From Niabella sp. (GTDB lineage: Bacteria > Bacteroidota > Bacteroidia > Chitinophagales > Chitinophagaceae), in the NCBI GenBank assembly GCA_027493055.1, contig JAPUDO010000062.1, positions 1-64,000 on the forward strand: a stretch of DNA of 64,000 bases, read 5' to 3'. A model generated the notes under the pieces. It was given only the letters and a program-made list of their open reading frames with translations, was not told the DNA's origin and did not search any database. The position numbers and the translations under genes are program-made. This document shows, in pieces, positions 25,997-36,288 of the stretch. Position 1 is the stretch's first letter. Each line of letters begins with the position of its first letter.

Positions 25997-28126
25997 ATGA
26001 GCGAGTTTAACAGGGTTTTGGTTACGGCAGCGCTGCCTTATGCAAACGGGCCCATACATATAGGGCATTTGGCAGGTTGCTATATACCGGCAGATATTTA
26101 TGTGCGTTACCAGCGTGCGCAAAAAAGAGATGTAAAGTTTGTGGGTGGCAGCGATGAGCACGGTGTACCTATCACCATCCGTGCCATGAACGAAGGCGTA
26201 ACACCGCAGCAGGTAGTGGATAAGTACCACGAACAAATAAAGCATAGCATGGAACAAATGGGGATCTCGTTTGATATTTATTCCAGAACCACCAGCCCCG
26301 TACACCATAAAACAGCTTCTGATTTCTTCAAAAAACTATATGATGACGGCTTGTTTGAAGAACGGGAGAGTGAGCAGTATTATGATGAGAAGGCTAATAT
26401 GTTCCTGGCCGATCGTTATATCACCGGCGAATGCCCTGTATGTCATAATCCCAATGCCTATGGTGACCAGTGTGAAAAATGCGGCAGCTCATTGTCGCCG
26501 GAGCAGCTAATTAACCCCCGAAGCACCCTGAGTGATGCGGTACCTGTAAAAAAGAAAACCAAACACTGGTATTTCCCTTTACAGAACTATGAGGAATTTT
26601 TAAAAAAATGGATATTAGAAGAGCATACAGAATGGAAAAACAACGTTTTTGGCCAATGTAAAAGCTGGCTGGATAACGGCTTGCAGGCACGGGCCATGAC
26701 GCGCGACAGCAACTGGGGCATAAAAGTGCCGCTACCCGATGCAGAAGGCAAAGTACTGTATGTTTGGTTTGATGCGCCTATCGGTTATATTTCTGCTACT
26801 AAAGAACTTACCGGCAACTGGGCAGATTACTGGTGTAAGGAAGATACCAAGCTGGTGCATTTTATTGGCAAGGACAATATTGTTTTTCACTGTATTATTT
26901 TCCCTGCCATGCTGAAAGCGCACGGAGATTTTGTACTGCCGGACAATGTACCCGCCAACGAGTTTTTAAATATTGAGGGCGATAAGGTTTCTACCAGCCG
27001 CAACTGGGCAGTATGGGTACATGAGTACATAAAAGATTTTCCCGGCTGCGAAGATGTTTTGCGCTATGTGCTTTGTGCCAATGCGCCGGAGAACAAGGAT
27101 AACGATTTTACCTGGAAGGATTTCCAGGACAGGAACAATAATGAGCTGGCATCCATTTTCGGAAACTTTGTGAACCGCAGCTTTGTGCTGATGCACAAAT
27201 TATGTGGCGGCAAAGTGCCTAAGCTGCATACAGATGCCCTGGATGAAAAGGACAAGCAGATCATTGCCGATATTGAAGCGTCAAAAGTAAAAGTACAAAC
27301 CGCGCTGGAGCATTACCGCTTCAGAGATGCATTGTATGAAGTAATTGACCTGAGCCGCAAAGGCAATAAATACATGCAGGAAAAAGAACCATGGAAAGCC
27401 CCCCTGAATCCTCCCGAAGGGGAGAGCGCCGATGTGGCCATACAGGCCCGTAAATCTGTGGACAATACCCTTCATCTTTGCCTGCAGTTAACTGCCAACC
27501 TGGCTATTTTGATCAACCCCTTCCTTCCGGCAACAGCTAAGAAATTATTGCACATGATGAAAGTGGTGGATAAAATGCTGGATTGGGACAATGCCGGTAA
27601 AATAAATCTTTTGAGTGTGGGTTACAGCTTACGCGCGCCCGAAATCCTGTTCAGGAAAATTGAAGATGCAGAGATAGCAGCGCAGATACAAAAGCTGAAG
27701 GCAGGAAGCACAAAGCCGGAAGCTGAAAGCCAGAAGCCTGATGCAAAAAGCAAAATGCAGGAGGCACAAAGCCTTTCACCTTCAGCCTTAAGCATTAAGC
27801 CCTCTATACAATTTGACGACTTTGCAAAAATAGACCTGCGTACCGGTACCGTGCTGTCTGCCCAAAAAGTGGAAAAAGCAGATAAATTGCTACAACTGGA
27901 AATTGACCTGGGTTTTGAGAAAAGAACCATTGTTTCGGGAATAGCGCTTCATTTTCAGCCAGAAAGCATTGTTGGGAGAAGAGTGGTGGTGGTAGCCAAC
28001 CTGGCACCCAGAAAAATGCGGGGCATTGAAAGTAATGGCATGATCCTGATGGCAGAAGATACAGATGGTAAGCTGAGGTTTGTGAGCAGCGATGAGGCGG
28101 TGGCCAATGGCAGCCAGGTAAGCTAA
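25997..28126 (+). CDS. metG: Methionyl-tRNA synthetase with C-terminal tRNA-binding domain
   Basis: The 709-residue enzyme charges tRNA-Met. HIGH is at residues 21-24, the zinc knuckle [17 protein letters not shown] at about 146-162, and the KMSKS equivalent is KVSTS at about 330-334. The tail from about 605 is a Trbp111-like OB-fold ([20 protein letters not shown]). Between catalytic core and tail, residues about 565-602 form a repetitive linker ([21 protein letters not shown]) encoded by sixteen tandem heptanucleotides. A second low-complexity insertion, LNPPEGES at about 470, matches a dispersed CCCC/GGGG element. Both insertions keep the frame open. Confidence 0.96.
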   Translation: MSEFNRVLVTAALPYANGPIHIGHLAGCYIPADIYVRYQRAQKRDVKFVGGSDEHGVPITIRAMNEGVTPQQVVDKYHEQIKHSMEQMGISFDIYSRTTSPVHHKTASDFFKKLYDDGLFEERESEQYYDEKANMFLADRYITGECPVCHNPNAYGDQCEKCGSSLSPEQLINPRSTLSDAVPVKKKTKHWYFPLQNYEEFLKKWILEEHTEWKNNVFGQCKSWLDNGLQARAMTRDSNWGIKVPLPDAEGKVLYVWFDAPIGYISATKELTGNWADYWCKEDTKLVHFIGKDNIVFHCIIFPAMLKAHGDFVLPDNVPANEFLNIEGDKVSTSRNWAVWVHEYIKDFPGCEDVLRYVLCANAPENKDNDFTWKDFQDRNNNELASIFGNFVNRSFVLMHKLCGGKVPKLHTDALDEKDKQIIADIEASKVKVQTALEHYRFRDALYEVIDLSRKGNKYMQEKEPWKAPLNPPEGESADVAIQARKSVDNTLHLCLQLTANLAILINPFLPATAKKLLHMMKVVDKMLDWDNAGKINLLSVGYSLRAPEILFRKIEDAEIAAQIQKLKAGSTKPEAESQKPDAKSKMQEAQSLSPSALSIKPSIQFDDFAKIDLRTGTVLSAQKVEKADKLLQLEIDLGFEKRTIVSGIALHFQPESIVGRRVVVVANLAPRKMRGIESNGMILMAEDTDGKLRFVSSDEAVANGSQVS
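27396..27428. repeat. CCCC/GGGG dispersed element in metG
   Basis: The stretch reads GCCCCCCTGAATCC..CCGAAGGGGAGAG and encodes PLNPPEGES. It resembles the hairpin at 3979-4008 and the segment at 47000-47066. It appears to be an in-frame insertion of a dispersed repeat into the coding sequence. Confidence 0.5.
27690..27801 (+). repeat. Sixteen-unit heptamer array inside metG
   Basis: Sixteen consecutive 7-mers in one register, consensus NNAAGCM, for example GAAGGCA, GGAAGCA, CAAAGCC, GGAAGCT, GAAAGCC, AGAAGCC, through TTAAGCA, TTAAGCC. Because 7 and 3 share no factor, three units make a 7-codon repeat, which explains the KPxAxSx-like period in the protein. Confidence 0.9.
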
Positions 28127-28147
28127 AAAAAGAAAGTTTTATGTTTG

Positions 28148-28175
28148 AAAGGCCGGTATTTTTATCCGGCCTTTT
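28148..28175 (+). terminator. Intrinsic terminator after metG
   Basis: AAAGGCCGG pairs with CCGGCCTTT across a 9-nt AT-rich loop, followed by T. It sits 22 bases after the metG stop codon. Confidence 0.85.
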
Positions 28176-28230
28176 GTGTATTTTTAATTGGTATATAAAT
28201 TTCTGACTGTCTGTAAACAATATCCGTCGC

Positions 28231-31200
28231 TTGAAAAAAAAGATCAATTTACGGGAGCTGAAGCTAAAGCGTTTGCGCTTTAAAAGACTTACCTATCGTA
28301 CCGGTCTTATATTATTCGGGATCATTGCTACTGTTATACTGGCATTTAATTTCTGGTTTATAGATCATGCCGAAGAAGCGCTGGAGCAAATAGTCCATAC
28401 ACAGTCAAAAGGAAAGCTGAACCTAAAAGTAGGCAAGTTCAGGTTCAACTGGATTAAAAATAAGATAGTGCTTGAAAAAGCCTCTATTTTTACTACTGAT
28501 TCTACCATAGCCACAAGCTATTCCGTTAACACAAAACTGATTCATATTAAAGCCCGCGGCTTCCTGCCTTTGCTTTTTAACAGGGAGATCCTGATAGATT
28601 CCATCAGGCTTGAATCGCCCCGCGTGGTATTTACCAGGAATATTCCCCGCATTAAGAACAAAGCCGCTAAAGACACTTCAAACAGCAATTTTTCGGTAGC
28701 AGAGGAAATGGGCCGTATATCAAAATCTATTACCGATGCGATCAATGTGTTGCATATTGATAAATTCAGATTAGAAGACGGAAGCTTTTCACTGGTTGAT
28801 AATACCAAAAAGAATGAGCAGCCTTTTGCTGTAAGTAATATTTATATACAGTTAGACAATTTACAGTTTGATTCCACACAGGCGGGTAAAAAGGGAAAAG
28901 AAAAGATCTCGTTTACAGATAATATTGCAATAAGAACTTTTAACCAGAGCCTGGCTTTCCCCGGCGGCAGGCACTTTATTGCATTTAAAGATTTCAGGGT
29001 AAACCTCGCCAATCAGCGGGTAGAATTTGACAGCTGTACATTACGTGCTGTAAAAGGAGACAGCTCCAGAACCTCTTTCAGGATATTCTTTGACAAACTG
29101 CAGCTCACTAATATCAATTTTGACTCCCTGTACAGTACTGAAACAATCATTGCGGACTCGGTATTTTGTAACCGCCCACAAATTTTCCTGGACATAGACA
29201 GCGACCAGAAAACATCTAAAAAACAAAAAAATACGGAAGAAAAAAAAGTAGGTGTTGAACGTGTGGATGCCGTTATACAGCAGCTGCTGGGTGATATGAT
29301 GCTTAATTATGTAGGGGTAAAAAATGCTGACATTGACATAAGTACCATAAAAAAAGCCCAGGCCAGCACTTTTTCATCGCGTAATAATAATTTTGAAATA
29401 TATGGACTGACCGTGCGCCAGGATGAAGAACGCCCCATCCACCTGGATAAGTTTATTATGACCCTGCACAATTTTGAGAATGTATTGAACGACGGGCGCT
29501 ACCGGATTGCCTTTGACAGTATTGGATTTGAAGACGATGTTATTAACCTTAATAAATTTTCCTTTAAAGAGTACGATAAAGGCCGCCCGGTTAAGGTCCT
29601 GGCTATGCCCACCTTCAGGGTACGCGGGCTTTCATGGGAATCTCTTTTATATGATAATATTTTTTCTGCTCAAAGCGCCGAATTTTTCAGTCCTGTAGTT
29701 GATTATACCAGAAACGGGAAAAGGAAAAGAAAACGTTCAAGAAACCTTTTTGAAACGCTTAATAGTATTGATGATGTGATGGATTTGAAAAACCTCCGGA
29801 TACATGACGGCAATATAGTGTTCCGGTTTGGCAGCGGTGCTACCCTTAGCCTTTCTAACACCAACCTCGATTTGCGGGCTAATGATCTCACCAGCGCCAA
29901 TAAGATGAAGAGCGTACAGCGCTCTGTAAACGTGCTGAGCTTTGATAAAGGTATCTTCAAAAAAAATGACCTTACAGTTCATCTTAATAAAGTAGCGCTG
30001 TCAGAAAATAAAAGCGGCTTAAAAGCCGAAGGCCTGTTGCTGCAATCCAGTAATTTGAAGGCCAATGCCGCTAACATACATTTAGGGGATATTGTATTAG
30101 ACAGCGCCCGCCAGAGCCTCACCGTGAACGGCGTAAGCTGGAGCAGGGCAAACATTACAGCAGATAAAGCAGGCACTGCCAGGCAGCATAATGGAGATAA
30201 GGTGGGCAAAGCAAAAACTTCATTGATCTTAAGAGATATAAAAGGAAATCATACTGATATAAATCTTACGATCAGGCAAAACAAGCTAACCGGTTATTTT
30301 AATACCATTATTGTAAATGAATTTGCCAGCCCTGTAGCAGGTAAGCCTGAAATAAAAGGGCTTGGTTTTGATGGCAGGGATTTTTCGTTTTCAGGCCCCG
30401 ACATGCACGCCTCTATTGCCGAAATGAGTATTACAGATAGAAATAACAGCGTGCTGAAAGACATCCGGTTTGAGAAGCTAAATCCAATCGACTCTATCAT
30501 TGCGGCTGTTCCCAGGCTTACAATCATTCCTGATATTACAGAAATAGCGGCAGGAAATCTTACCTTGCAAGATATAGTACTTACAAACCCCGTAATTAAG
30601 GCAACGCTGGGAAAAAAAGAAAAAGCAGCACCGGAGACAAAGAAAAAGGAAACTGCAATAAACATCGGCTCTGCACTTTTTGAAAGGCCCGATATTAAGC
30701 TTACGCTCATTAATAAAGATAATGCGGCAAGCTATATTAACTGGGACGGGGTTCAGCTAAATAGCTATCTTAAACTTACTCACTTAACATCTGCCCCGGA
30801 GATACCTGTTAAAGCAGACCAGGTAAAAATGTTCCTTACTAATTTTGAATTCATCAGCGCCAAAGGCAAAAGAACCGCCACCAACGATAATAAACTGAAC
30901 CTGGAGTTCAACAATGTGCTGGTGAAAACAAATGACCAGGGCAAAACAGACTGGCAAACCAGCCTGAACATCCTTTCTTTGGATAAGATGGCTTTTGACA
31001 GCCTGGGTAAAAATAACTCGCTGCTGGAGCTGGATAAAGGTGATGTACGTAATATTGCTTTAAGCTCAAAGTTTATTCAAAGCCCGGTGGATATCCTCAT
31101 TAACAGTGATAAGCTGCATATAAACGGCACCAACGGAACATTTTCTACCGGGAAAAACACTTTGCAATGGTACGGATTTACCGTAAAGGATAAAATATTA

Positions 31201-32148
31201 GGCATGGATTCATTGAGTTTTGAGCCCAAACAACCTGTTGAAGCATACAGGATAGCCAAGGCCTTTAATGAAGATTATTTAAAAATACATACCGGCAAAA
31301 TTACCGGCGGACCCGTTGACCTGGAAAAATACAGCCAGGACAGCATTCTAAGCATTGGCCGTATAGAACTGAATGATGTAAACCTCTTTACATTCAAAGA
31401 CAAAACTCAGCCGGATACGGTTATCAAATATAAACCGCTCCCTGCTGAAATGTTACGAAAGATCAAAGGCAGCCTTGATATTGATAGTGTACGCATCCAT
31501 AACATGCACGTTACCTATTGGGAGATCAATCCTGATACAGACTCCCTGGGTATTGTTCCGGTAGATAACCTGAACGTGCTGATAAGCAATATCAGGAATT
31601 ATGATATCAAACCCACGGATAGCATTTATATACTTGCTGCTGCAGATGTATTGGGCAGCCTGCATACAACGCTTGATGTGGCACAATCTTACGCGGACAC
31701 TACAGGTTATATGCGCATGAATCTTGCTACAGGCCCTATGGATCTTACAAAATTCAATACGGTGCTGGTGCCGCTGGCAGGCGTTAAGGTTTTTGACGGC
31801 AGCCTGAGAAGCCTTAATGTAAATGCCACTGGCAATAACGATGCATCAGTGGGCGCTGCATACATGAATTACAGGGGCTTGAAAGTGGGTTTGCTGAACA
31901 AGAAAGACCTGCCCAACCAAACCCTTATTAACAGGCTGGTGAGCGGGCTGGCTATGGCCTTTATTGTGCGTAAAAACAACAGGGGCAAGGAATCGCTTGT
32001 TTTCTTTGAACGCTGGCAGGAGAAATCGGCTATCAACTACATCATCAAAACCACGCTTGAAGGTATTAAATCAAGTATTGGCCTGCCGGGCGCCAAAAAG
32101 AAGCTGCGCAGGTACAACAAAAAGACAATACATCATCCGAAGCAGTAA
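28231..32148 (+). CDS. Giant AsmA-like membrane-anchored protein
   Basis: This 1305-residue protein has an N-terminal membrane span (about 27-50, with a positive n-region rich in Lys/Arg), then a very long periplasmic part of alternating beta-strands without transmembrane character. This resembles AsmA/TamB-like proteins that bridge lipids between inner and outer membranes. I do not see more specific motifs. The start is a TTG at 28231; no ATG lies near the conserved N-terminus, so TTG is preferred. It ends in a basic tail (KKKLRRYNKKTIHHPKQ). The gene stands alone between metG and a GNAT gene. Confidence 0.72.
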   Translation: MKKKINLRELKLKRLRFKRLTYRTGLILFGIIATVILAFNFWFIDHAEEALEQIVHTQSKGKLNLKVGKFRFNWIKNKIVLEKASIFTTDSTIATSYSVNTKLIHIKARGFLPLLFNREILIDSIRLESPRVVFTRNIPRIKNKAAKDTSNSNFSVAEEMGRISKSITDAINVLHIDKFRLEDGSFSLVDNTKKNEQPFAVSNIYIQLDNLQFDSTQAGKKGKEKISFTDNIAIRTFNQSLAFPGGRHFIAFKDFRVNLANQRVEFDSCTLRAVKGDSSRTSFRIFFDKLQLTNINFDSLYSTETIIADSVFCNRPQIFLDIDSDQKTSKKQKNTEEKKVGVERVDAVIQQLLGDMMLNYVGVKNADIDISTIKKAQASTFSSRNNNFEIYGLTVRQDEERPIHLDKFIMTLHNFENVLNDGRYRIAFDSIGFEDDVINLNKFSFKEYDKGRPVKVLAMPTFRVRGLSWESLLYDNIFSAQSAEFFSPVVDYTRNGKRKRKRSRNLFETLNSIDDVMDLKNLRIHDGNIVFRFGSGATLSLSNTNLDLRANDLTSANKMKSVQRSVNVLSFDKGIFKKNDLTVHLNKVALSENKSGLKAEGLLLQSSNLKANAANIHLGDIVLDSARQSLTVNGVSWSRANITADKAGTARQHNGDKVGKAKTSLILRDIKGNHTDINLTIRQNKLTGYFNTIIVNEFASPVAGKPEIKGLGFDGRDFSFSGPDMHASIAEMSITDRNNSVLKDIRFEKLNPIDSIIAAVPRLTIIPDITEIAAGNLTLQDIVLTNPVIKATLGKKEKAAPETKKKETAINIGSALFERPDIKLTLINKDNAASYINWDGVQLNSYLKLTHLTSAPEIPVKADQVKMFLTNFEFISAKGKRTATNDNKLNLEFNNVLVKTNDQGKTDWQTSLNILSLDKMAFDSLGKNNSLLELDKGDVRNIALSSKFIQSPVDILINSDKLHINGTNGTFSTGKNTLQWYGFTVKDKILGMDSLSFEPKQPVEAYRIAKAFNEDYLKIHTGKITGGPVDLEKYSQDSILSIGRIELNDVNLFTFKDKTQPDTVIKYKPLPAEMLRKIKGSLDIDSVRIHNMHVTYWEINPDTDSLGIVPVDNLNVLISNIRNYDIKPTDSIYILAAADVLGSLHTTLDVAQSYADTTGYMRMNLATGPMDLTKFNTVLVPLAGVKVFDGSLRSLNVNATGNNDASVGAAYMNYRGLKVGLLNKKDLPNQTLINRLVSGLAMAFIVRKNNRGKESLVFFERWQEKSAINYIIKTTLEGIKSSIGLPGAKKKLRRYNKKTIHHPKQ

Positions 32149-32216
32149 TAAACCGCCAGGGCGGACAAACAAATCTATAAAATATAGCTTAGCTTATTCA
32201 TTCAATTCATAATAAA

Positions 32217-32669
32217 ATGCACGTTACTACATTACCTGGTGATTTTTATAAAAACAACTATTTATTCTCTTTCGATAAATCAAAAATTCAGATAGCTGCA
32301 GTTTATAAATATTTAAGCGAAGAAAGTTACTGGGCACAGCGTATTCCGCTGGCCATAGTAGAGCGCTCCATTCAAAACGCTATATGTTTAGGTATATATG
32401 ATAGCCAGGGGACGCAAGTTGGTTTTGGGCGCATGATAACGGACCAGGCAGTTTTTGCTTACCTGGCTGATGTTTTTATACTGGGACCTCACCGGGGGAA
32501 AGGGTTATCTAAAACAATGGTACAGGCTTTCTGCAGCCTGGCAGAAAGTTTTGAAGTACGGAGATTTATGCTTGCCACGCAGGATGCACATGGACTTTAT
32601 GCGCAGTACGGCTTTGAGCCACTTTCCAACCCCGAAAGAATAATGGGCAAAAAAGGTATTACCTATTAA
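32217..32669 (+). CDS. GNAT-family N-acetyltransferase
   Basis: The 150-residue product has the GNAT fold pattern: GFGRMITDQAVFAYLADVFILGPHRGKGLSK contains the strand-4 region and the acetyl-CoA pyrophosphate-binding Q/R-x-x-G-x-G/A loop (HRGKG), followed by the YAQYGFEPL motif. Substrate unknown. It is a separate short gene, 68 bases after the AsmA-like gene, followed by a 380-base stretch that has no clear gene. Confidence 0.85.
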   Translation: MHVTTLPGDFYKNNYLFSFDKSKIQIAAVYKYLSEESYWAQRIPLAIVERSIQNAICLGIYDSQGTQVGFGRMITDQAVFAYLADVFILGPHRGKGLSKTMVQAFCSLAESFEVRRFMLATQDAHGLYAQYGFEPLSNPERIMGKKGITY

Positions 32670-32782
32670 ACGGTTATGCCACTTTGCTTAATACTCATGC
32701 CTTCAAAGATGTTGAACAATACAAAAAATTCAGAGATAAACCAGAAGACATAACAGAGCAATCAAAAAGCATAGAAGCATAA
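32669..32782 (+). pseudogene. Possible C-terminal gene fragment
   Basis: Reading the frame that runs from 32669 to the stop at 32780-32782 gives 37 residues including THAFKDVEQYKKFRDKPED and ending EQSKSIEA, which looks like the end of a real protein but has no start codon of its own. The rest of the gap to 33052 is low in coding signal; a 65-residue open frame at 32827-33024 has no recognisable features. I do not know what protein the fragment comes from. Confidence 0.3.
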
Positions 32783-33052
32783 TTTATTCGAATACGAGAC
32801 AGAAAAAAATCCAACATCAAAATAATATGCTGCTTATATGGACGTTGCTGCCATGCTTGCTTACGGATAAATCCTCATCTTTTTATTCGTTGTTCCAGCA
32901 GGACGTTATAAATTTGGCCCATGAACATAACATCGGCAATATTGCAATCATCAACTTCGGTTTCGGCCAAACGAATATAAATATCAGCACAGCAGCAAGC
33001 CCTGTTCGCTGGCAGCAATGGTAAGGCAACTATACAAACACAGAAGTAACAG

Positions 33053-33832
33053 ATGATAAAACAAGAAACAATAAACATCAACGAAACTTATTTCAGGCTG
33101 CTTGAACAACAAAAATTTTCGGCTAACGACCTGGACTATGCTATCCTGGAACGCCACAAACCAAACCTGCATCAATTAGCCGATACCTGTAATTCGGTTA
33201 TCAGTATTTTTGACGTCTACAAGAAAGAAAACGTCTTTCATTCGTCTAATTTAGGTGCAATGTTTGGTTACAGCCAACAGGAAGTTGAAAGTGGCGGACC
33301 ACATTTTTTGGACACTAAAATCCACCCCGAAGATTTTGTGATGTTGATGCAAAACAGCTTGTCAGTTTTTAAACTATTTTTCAACTTTTCAGCAAACGAA
33401 AAACTAAATCATAAATTAGTTAGCGAATACCGAATTTTAAACTCCACCGGCAATTATATTCGGGTGGTAGAACAGCAACAGGTTTTGGAATTGGACAGCA
33501 GGAACAACCTCTGGTTGGCGTTGAGCATTTTGGATATTTCACCCAACCAAAAAAATATGAACGAGGGACTAAAAAGTGAAATGCTGAATTTCCAAACGGG
33601 AAAAATCATCCCTTTTATTGAGCCAAAGGAAGAAATAACAATCAATCTTACTCAAAGAGAAATAGAAGTGCTGAAACTAGTTAAAGAAGGTTTGTTAAGC
33701 AAAGAGATTTCCGATAAACTTTCCCTTAGCTTGCACACAGTGAACACATACCGTCAACGTTTTTTGGGGAAATTGGGTGTGAGCAATTCTATGGAAGCTG
33801 TAAAGTTGGCTTCAAAACTGGGATTAGTTTAG
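33053..33832 (+). CDS. LuxR-family transcriptional regulator with PAS-like sensor
   Basis: The 259-residue product has an N-terminal segment (about 45-165) that reads like a PAS fold (SVISIFDVYKKENVFHSSNLGAMFGYS, HPEDFVMLMQ) and a C-terminal LuxR HTH (about 195-255: LTQREIEVLKLVKEGLLSKEISDKLSLSLHTVNTYRQ). It is probably a cytoplasmic regulator responding to a small ligand or redox state. The TonB receptor at 33910 follows after 77 bases on the same strand and is its likely target. Codons here (many CAA, ACA, AAA) differ from the higher-GC neighbours, suggesting transfer. Confidence 0.88.
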   Translation: MIKQETININETYFRLLEQQKFSANDLDYAILERHKPNLHQLADTCNSVISIFDVYKKENVFHSSNLGAMFGYSQQEVESGGPHFLDTKIHPEDFVMLMQNSLSVFKLFFNFSANEKLNHKLVSEYRILNSTGNYIRVVEQQQVLELDSRNNLWLALSILDISPNQKNMNEGLKSEMLNFQTGKIIPFIEPKEEITINLTQREIEVLKLVKEGLLSKEISDKLSLSLHTVNTYRQRFLGKLGVSNSMEAVKLASKLGLV

Positions 33833-33909
33833 CTGCCGCATACTGATAAATCAGTATTGTCCATGATTAATATTACAAATACTTTTGAGCTATTTTTAAT
33901 CTTAAAATT

Positions 33910-36237
33910 ATGCTGCGAACCATTTCCATATTTATCTTGCTGCTCTTATCGACTCGATTATTTGCACAACAACCCACACAAACCATTCGTGGGACTGTGA
34001 TTGACGAAGCTTCAAATGTGCCACTGGTCTATGCGGCCGTTGGTTTGCAAAACACAACAATCGGAACAACAACAGACAGCCTGGGAAATTTTACACTAAA
34101 AAATGTTCCAATCGGCAGATATGATATTATCGTATCCCATATAGGTTATTCTCCCGCTATGTTGAGGGAAATTCAGGTAACATCGGCTAAAGAAAATTTT
34201 CTGGATGTCACAATGAAAGCAACCACCAGCACTCTTGATGAAGTAGTTATTAAAACAAAAGTAAATAAAGAACAACCGCTCAATTCAATGGCTACGGTAA
34301 GTGCCAGAATGTTGAGTGTGGAAGAAGCCAAACGCTATGCAGGCGGTTTTGACGACCCTGCACGATTAGTTTCAGCTTTTGCCGGCGTGTCAAGCAATGT
34401 AGGCAACAATGCGATTGTGGTAAGAGGAAACAGTCCGCAGTCATTACAATGGAAATTGGAAGGCGTTGAAATTTCTAACCCAAACCACTTTGCAGATGTA
34501 GCCGCTTTTGGTGGTGGCGGCCTTACTGCATTAAGCACGCAACTTCTGGCAAATTCCGATTTCTTTTCGGGGGCCATGCCTGCCGAATACAACAATGCCT
34601 TATCAGGTGTTTTTGACATTTTTATGCGAAATGGCAATAATCAGAAACACGAACATACTTTCCAGTTAGGCCTAATAGGTATTGATGCCGCTTCGGAAGG
34701 GCCTTTTTCAAAGAAAAGCAGATCTTCCTATATTTTCAATTACCGCTATTCTACTTTGGCTTTGCTGGCTCCCCTTTTGCCCGCCAATGCAGGTGGTGTA
34801 AGATACCAGGACCTTTCTTTCAAACTAAATTTCCCGACTTTAAAAGCAGGAACATTCTCCATTTGGGGAATGGGGTTGATTGACCGTTCAGGAGCAAAAG
34901 CAAAAGCAGATATCGACGAATGGAAATACAATGAAGACAGAGAAAATGAAGACGTAAAACAATATATGGGAACTGCAGGAATAACCCACAAAATTTTCCT
35001 GAACCACAGGCAGTACCTTAAGTCCACTTTTGCAGTAACAGCTAACGGAATTGATTTGCACAACGAAATAGCTGACAGCAGCTTTAATTTATCTCCCCAA
35101 AACGTAGTGGATAACAAATTGTACGACCTTGTTTTTACTTCATTTCTCAATACAAAATTCGGCGCAAGGCATACCAACAAATCGGGCTTCGTCATTACCA
35201 ATATGAATTATAGTATGCTGCTAAAGAATGCAATAATGGCAGGAATGCCATTACAAACATTGGTGAGCGAAAGCGGCAGCAGCACATTGGCTGCAGCTTA
35301 CAGCAATTCTATGATAAATATCAACGATAAAATAACGCTGAATATGGGAATAAACGGACAATGGTTTGCCTATAACAATGCATGGTCAGTTGAACCGAGA
35401 GCAGGCATCAAATACCGGTTCGCCCCTAAACAAACCCTGAGCCTTGCATACGGCTTGCACAGTCGTTTAGAACGGTTGAATTATTACTTCATAAAAGACA
35501 ACCAGAACCAATACGTAAACAAGAAATTAGGTTTTACAAGGGCACATCATCTGGTTTTGGGTTACGACATCAGCACATCGGAATTTACACATTTTAAAGT
35601 AGAGGGTTATTTTCAGCAGTTGTTTGACGTGCCGGTAATGGCGGGAAATTCATTTTCTTTAATCAACCAACAAAACGATTGGTTTTTTGGCGGGAAACTT
35701 CAAAACACAGGCAAGGGAAGAAACTATGGATTAGACGTTACTTTCGAGAAATATCTGTCCAGAGGTTTTTACTACATGGCAACGGCTTCTTTATTCAATT
35801 CCGAATATCAGGGCGATGATAAAGTGTGGCGAAATACACGCTACAATCGTAATATAGCTTTAAACTTTCTTACAGGCAAAGAGTGGCTATTGGGCAAAAA
35901 TAAAAATCGCATTTTGAATTTGAACGCACGATTAAGTTTTCAGGGTGGTGACCATTATTCGCCTGTAAACGCAACCGCTTCCGTTGCCAATCAAAGTGTT
36001 GTTTTTGACGAAACACGGGCTTTTTCCCAACAATACACGCCCGCTTTTACAAGCCATTTTACGGCAAGTTACAAACTCAACAAAAAGACAACGGCTCACG
36101 AATTTGCGCTGAAAATCATTAACCTGACTCAGTATAAAGAGTACTTGGGCTTTCAATACAATTACCGGACACAAATGGTGGACACACAGCGTGAAGCTGT
36201 TTTTATTCCGAACCTAAGTTATAAGATTGATTTTTAG
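33910..36237 (+). CDS. TonB-dependent receptor with carboxypeptidase-like domain
   Basis: The 775-residue product has a signal peptide (to about residue 20, LFAQQ), a CarboxypepD_reg-like domain (about 25-105, TIRGTVIDEASNVPLVYAAV and TDSLGNFTLKNVPIGRYDI), a plug (about 115-230, VVRGNSPQSLQWKLEGVEISNP) and a barrel to the C-terminus. It is a nutrient receptor of the outer membrane; the ligand is unknown. No SusD partner is nearby, so it is not a SusC/D pair. It follows the LuxR gene and shares its different codon use, so the two may have arrived together. No terminator T-run is seen after it. Confidence 0.88.
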   Translation: MLRTISIFILLLLSTRLFAQQPTQTIRGTVIDEASNVPLVYAAVGLQNTTIGTTTDSLGNFTLKNVPIGRYDIIVSHIGYSPAMLREIQVTSAKENFLDVTMKATTSTLDEVVIKTKVNKEQPLNSMATVSARMLSVEEAKRYAGGFDDPARLVSAFAGVSSNVGNNAIVVRGNSPQSLQWKLEGVEISNPNHFADVAAFGGGGLTALSTQLLANSDFFSGAMPAEYNNALSGVFDIFMRNGNNQKHEHTFQLGLIGIDAASEGPFSKKSRSSYIFNYRYSTLALLAPLLPANAGGVRYQDLSFKLNFPTLKAGTFSIWGMGLIDRSGAKAKADIDEWKYNEDRENEDVKQYMGTAGITHKIFLNHRQYLKSTFAVTANGIDLHNEIADSSFNLSPQNVVDNKLYDLVFTSFLNTKFGARHTNKSGFVITNMNYSMLLKNAIMAGMPLQTLVSESGSSTLAAAYSNSMININDKITLNMGINGQWFAYNNAWSVEPRAGIKYRFAPKQTLSLAYGLHSRLERLNYYFIKDNQNQYVNKKLGFTRAHHLVLGYDISTSEFTHFKVEGYFQQLFDVPVMAGNSFSLINQQNDWFFGGKLQNTGKGRNYGLDVTFEKYLSRGFYYMATASLFNSEYQGDDKVWRNTRYNRNIALNFLTGKEWLLGKNKNRILNLNARLSFQGGDHYSPVNATASVANQSVVFDETRAFSQQYTPAFTSHFTASYKLNKKTTAHEFALKIINLTQYKEYLGFQYNYRTQMVDTQREAVFIPNLSYKIDF

Positions 36238-36288
36238 CAATTTGAACATAGAATAAAAACCACCGCTGCAACAAGGTATGGCCACGTT

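Noticed and set aside
32827..33024. 65-residue open frame between the GNAT and LuxR genes
   Set aside because: No recognisable features, no clear ribosome-binding site, and similar open frames on the opposite strand; kept only as part of an unexplained gap.
33910..36237. SusC/SusD polysaccharide utilisation pair
   Set aside because: No SusD-like gene follows the receptor, and the length of 775 is short for SusC.
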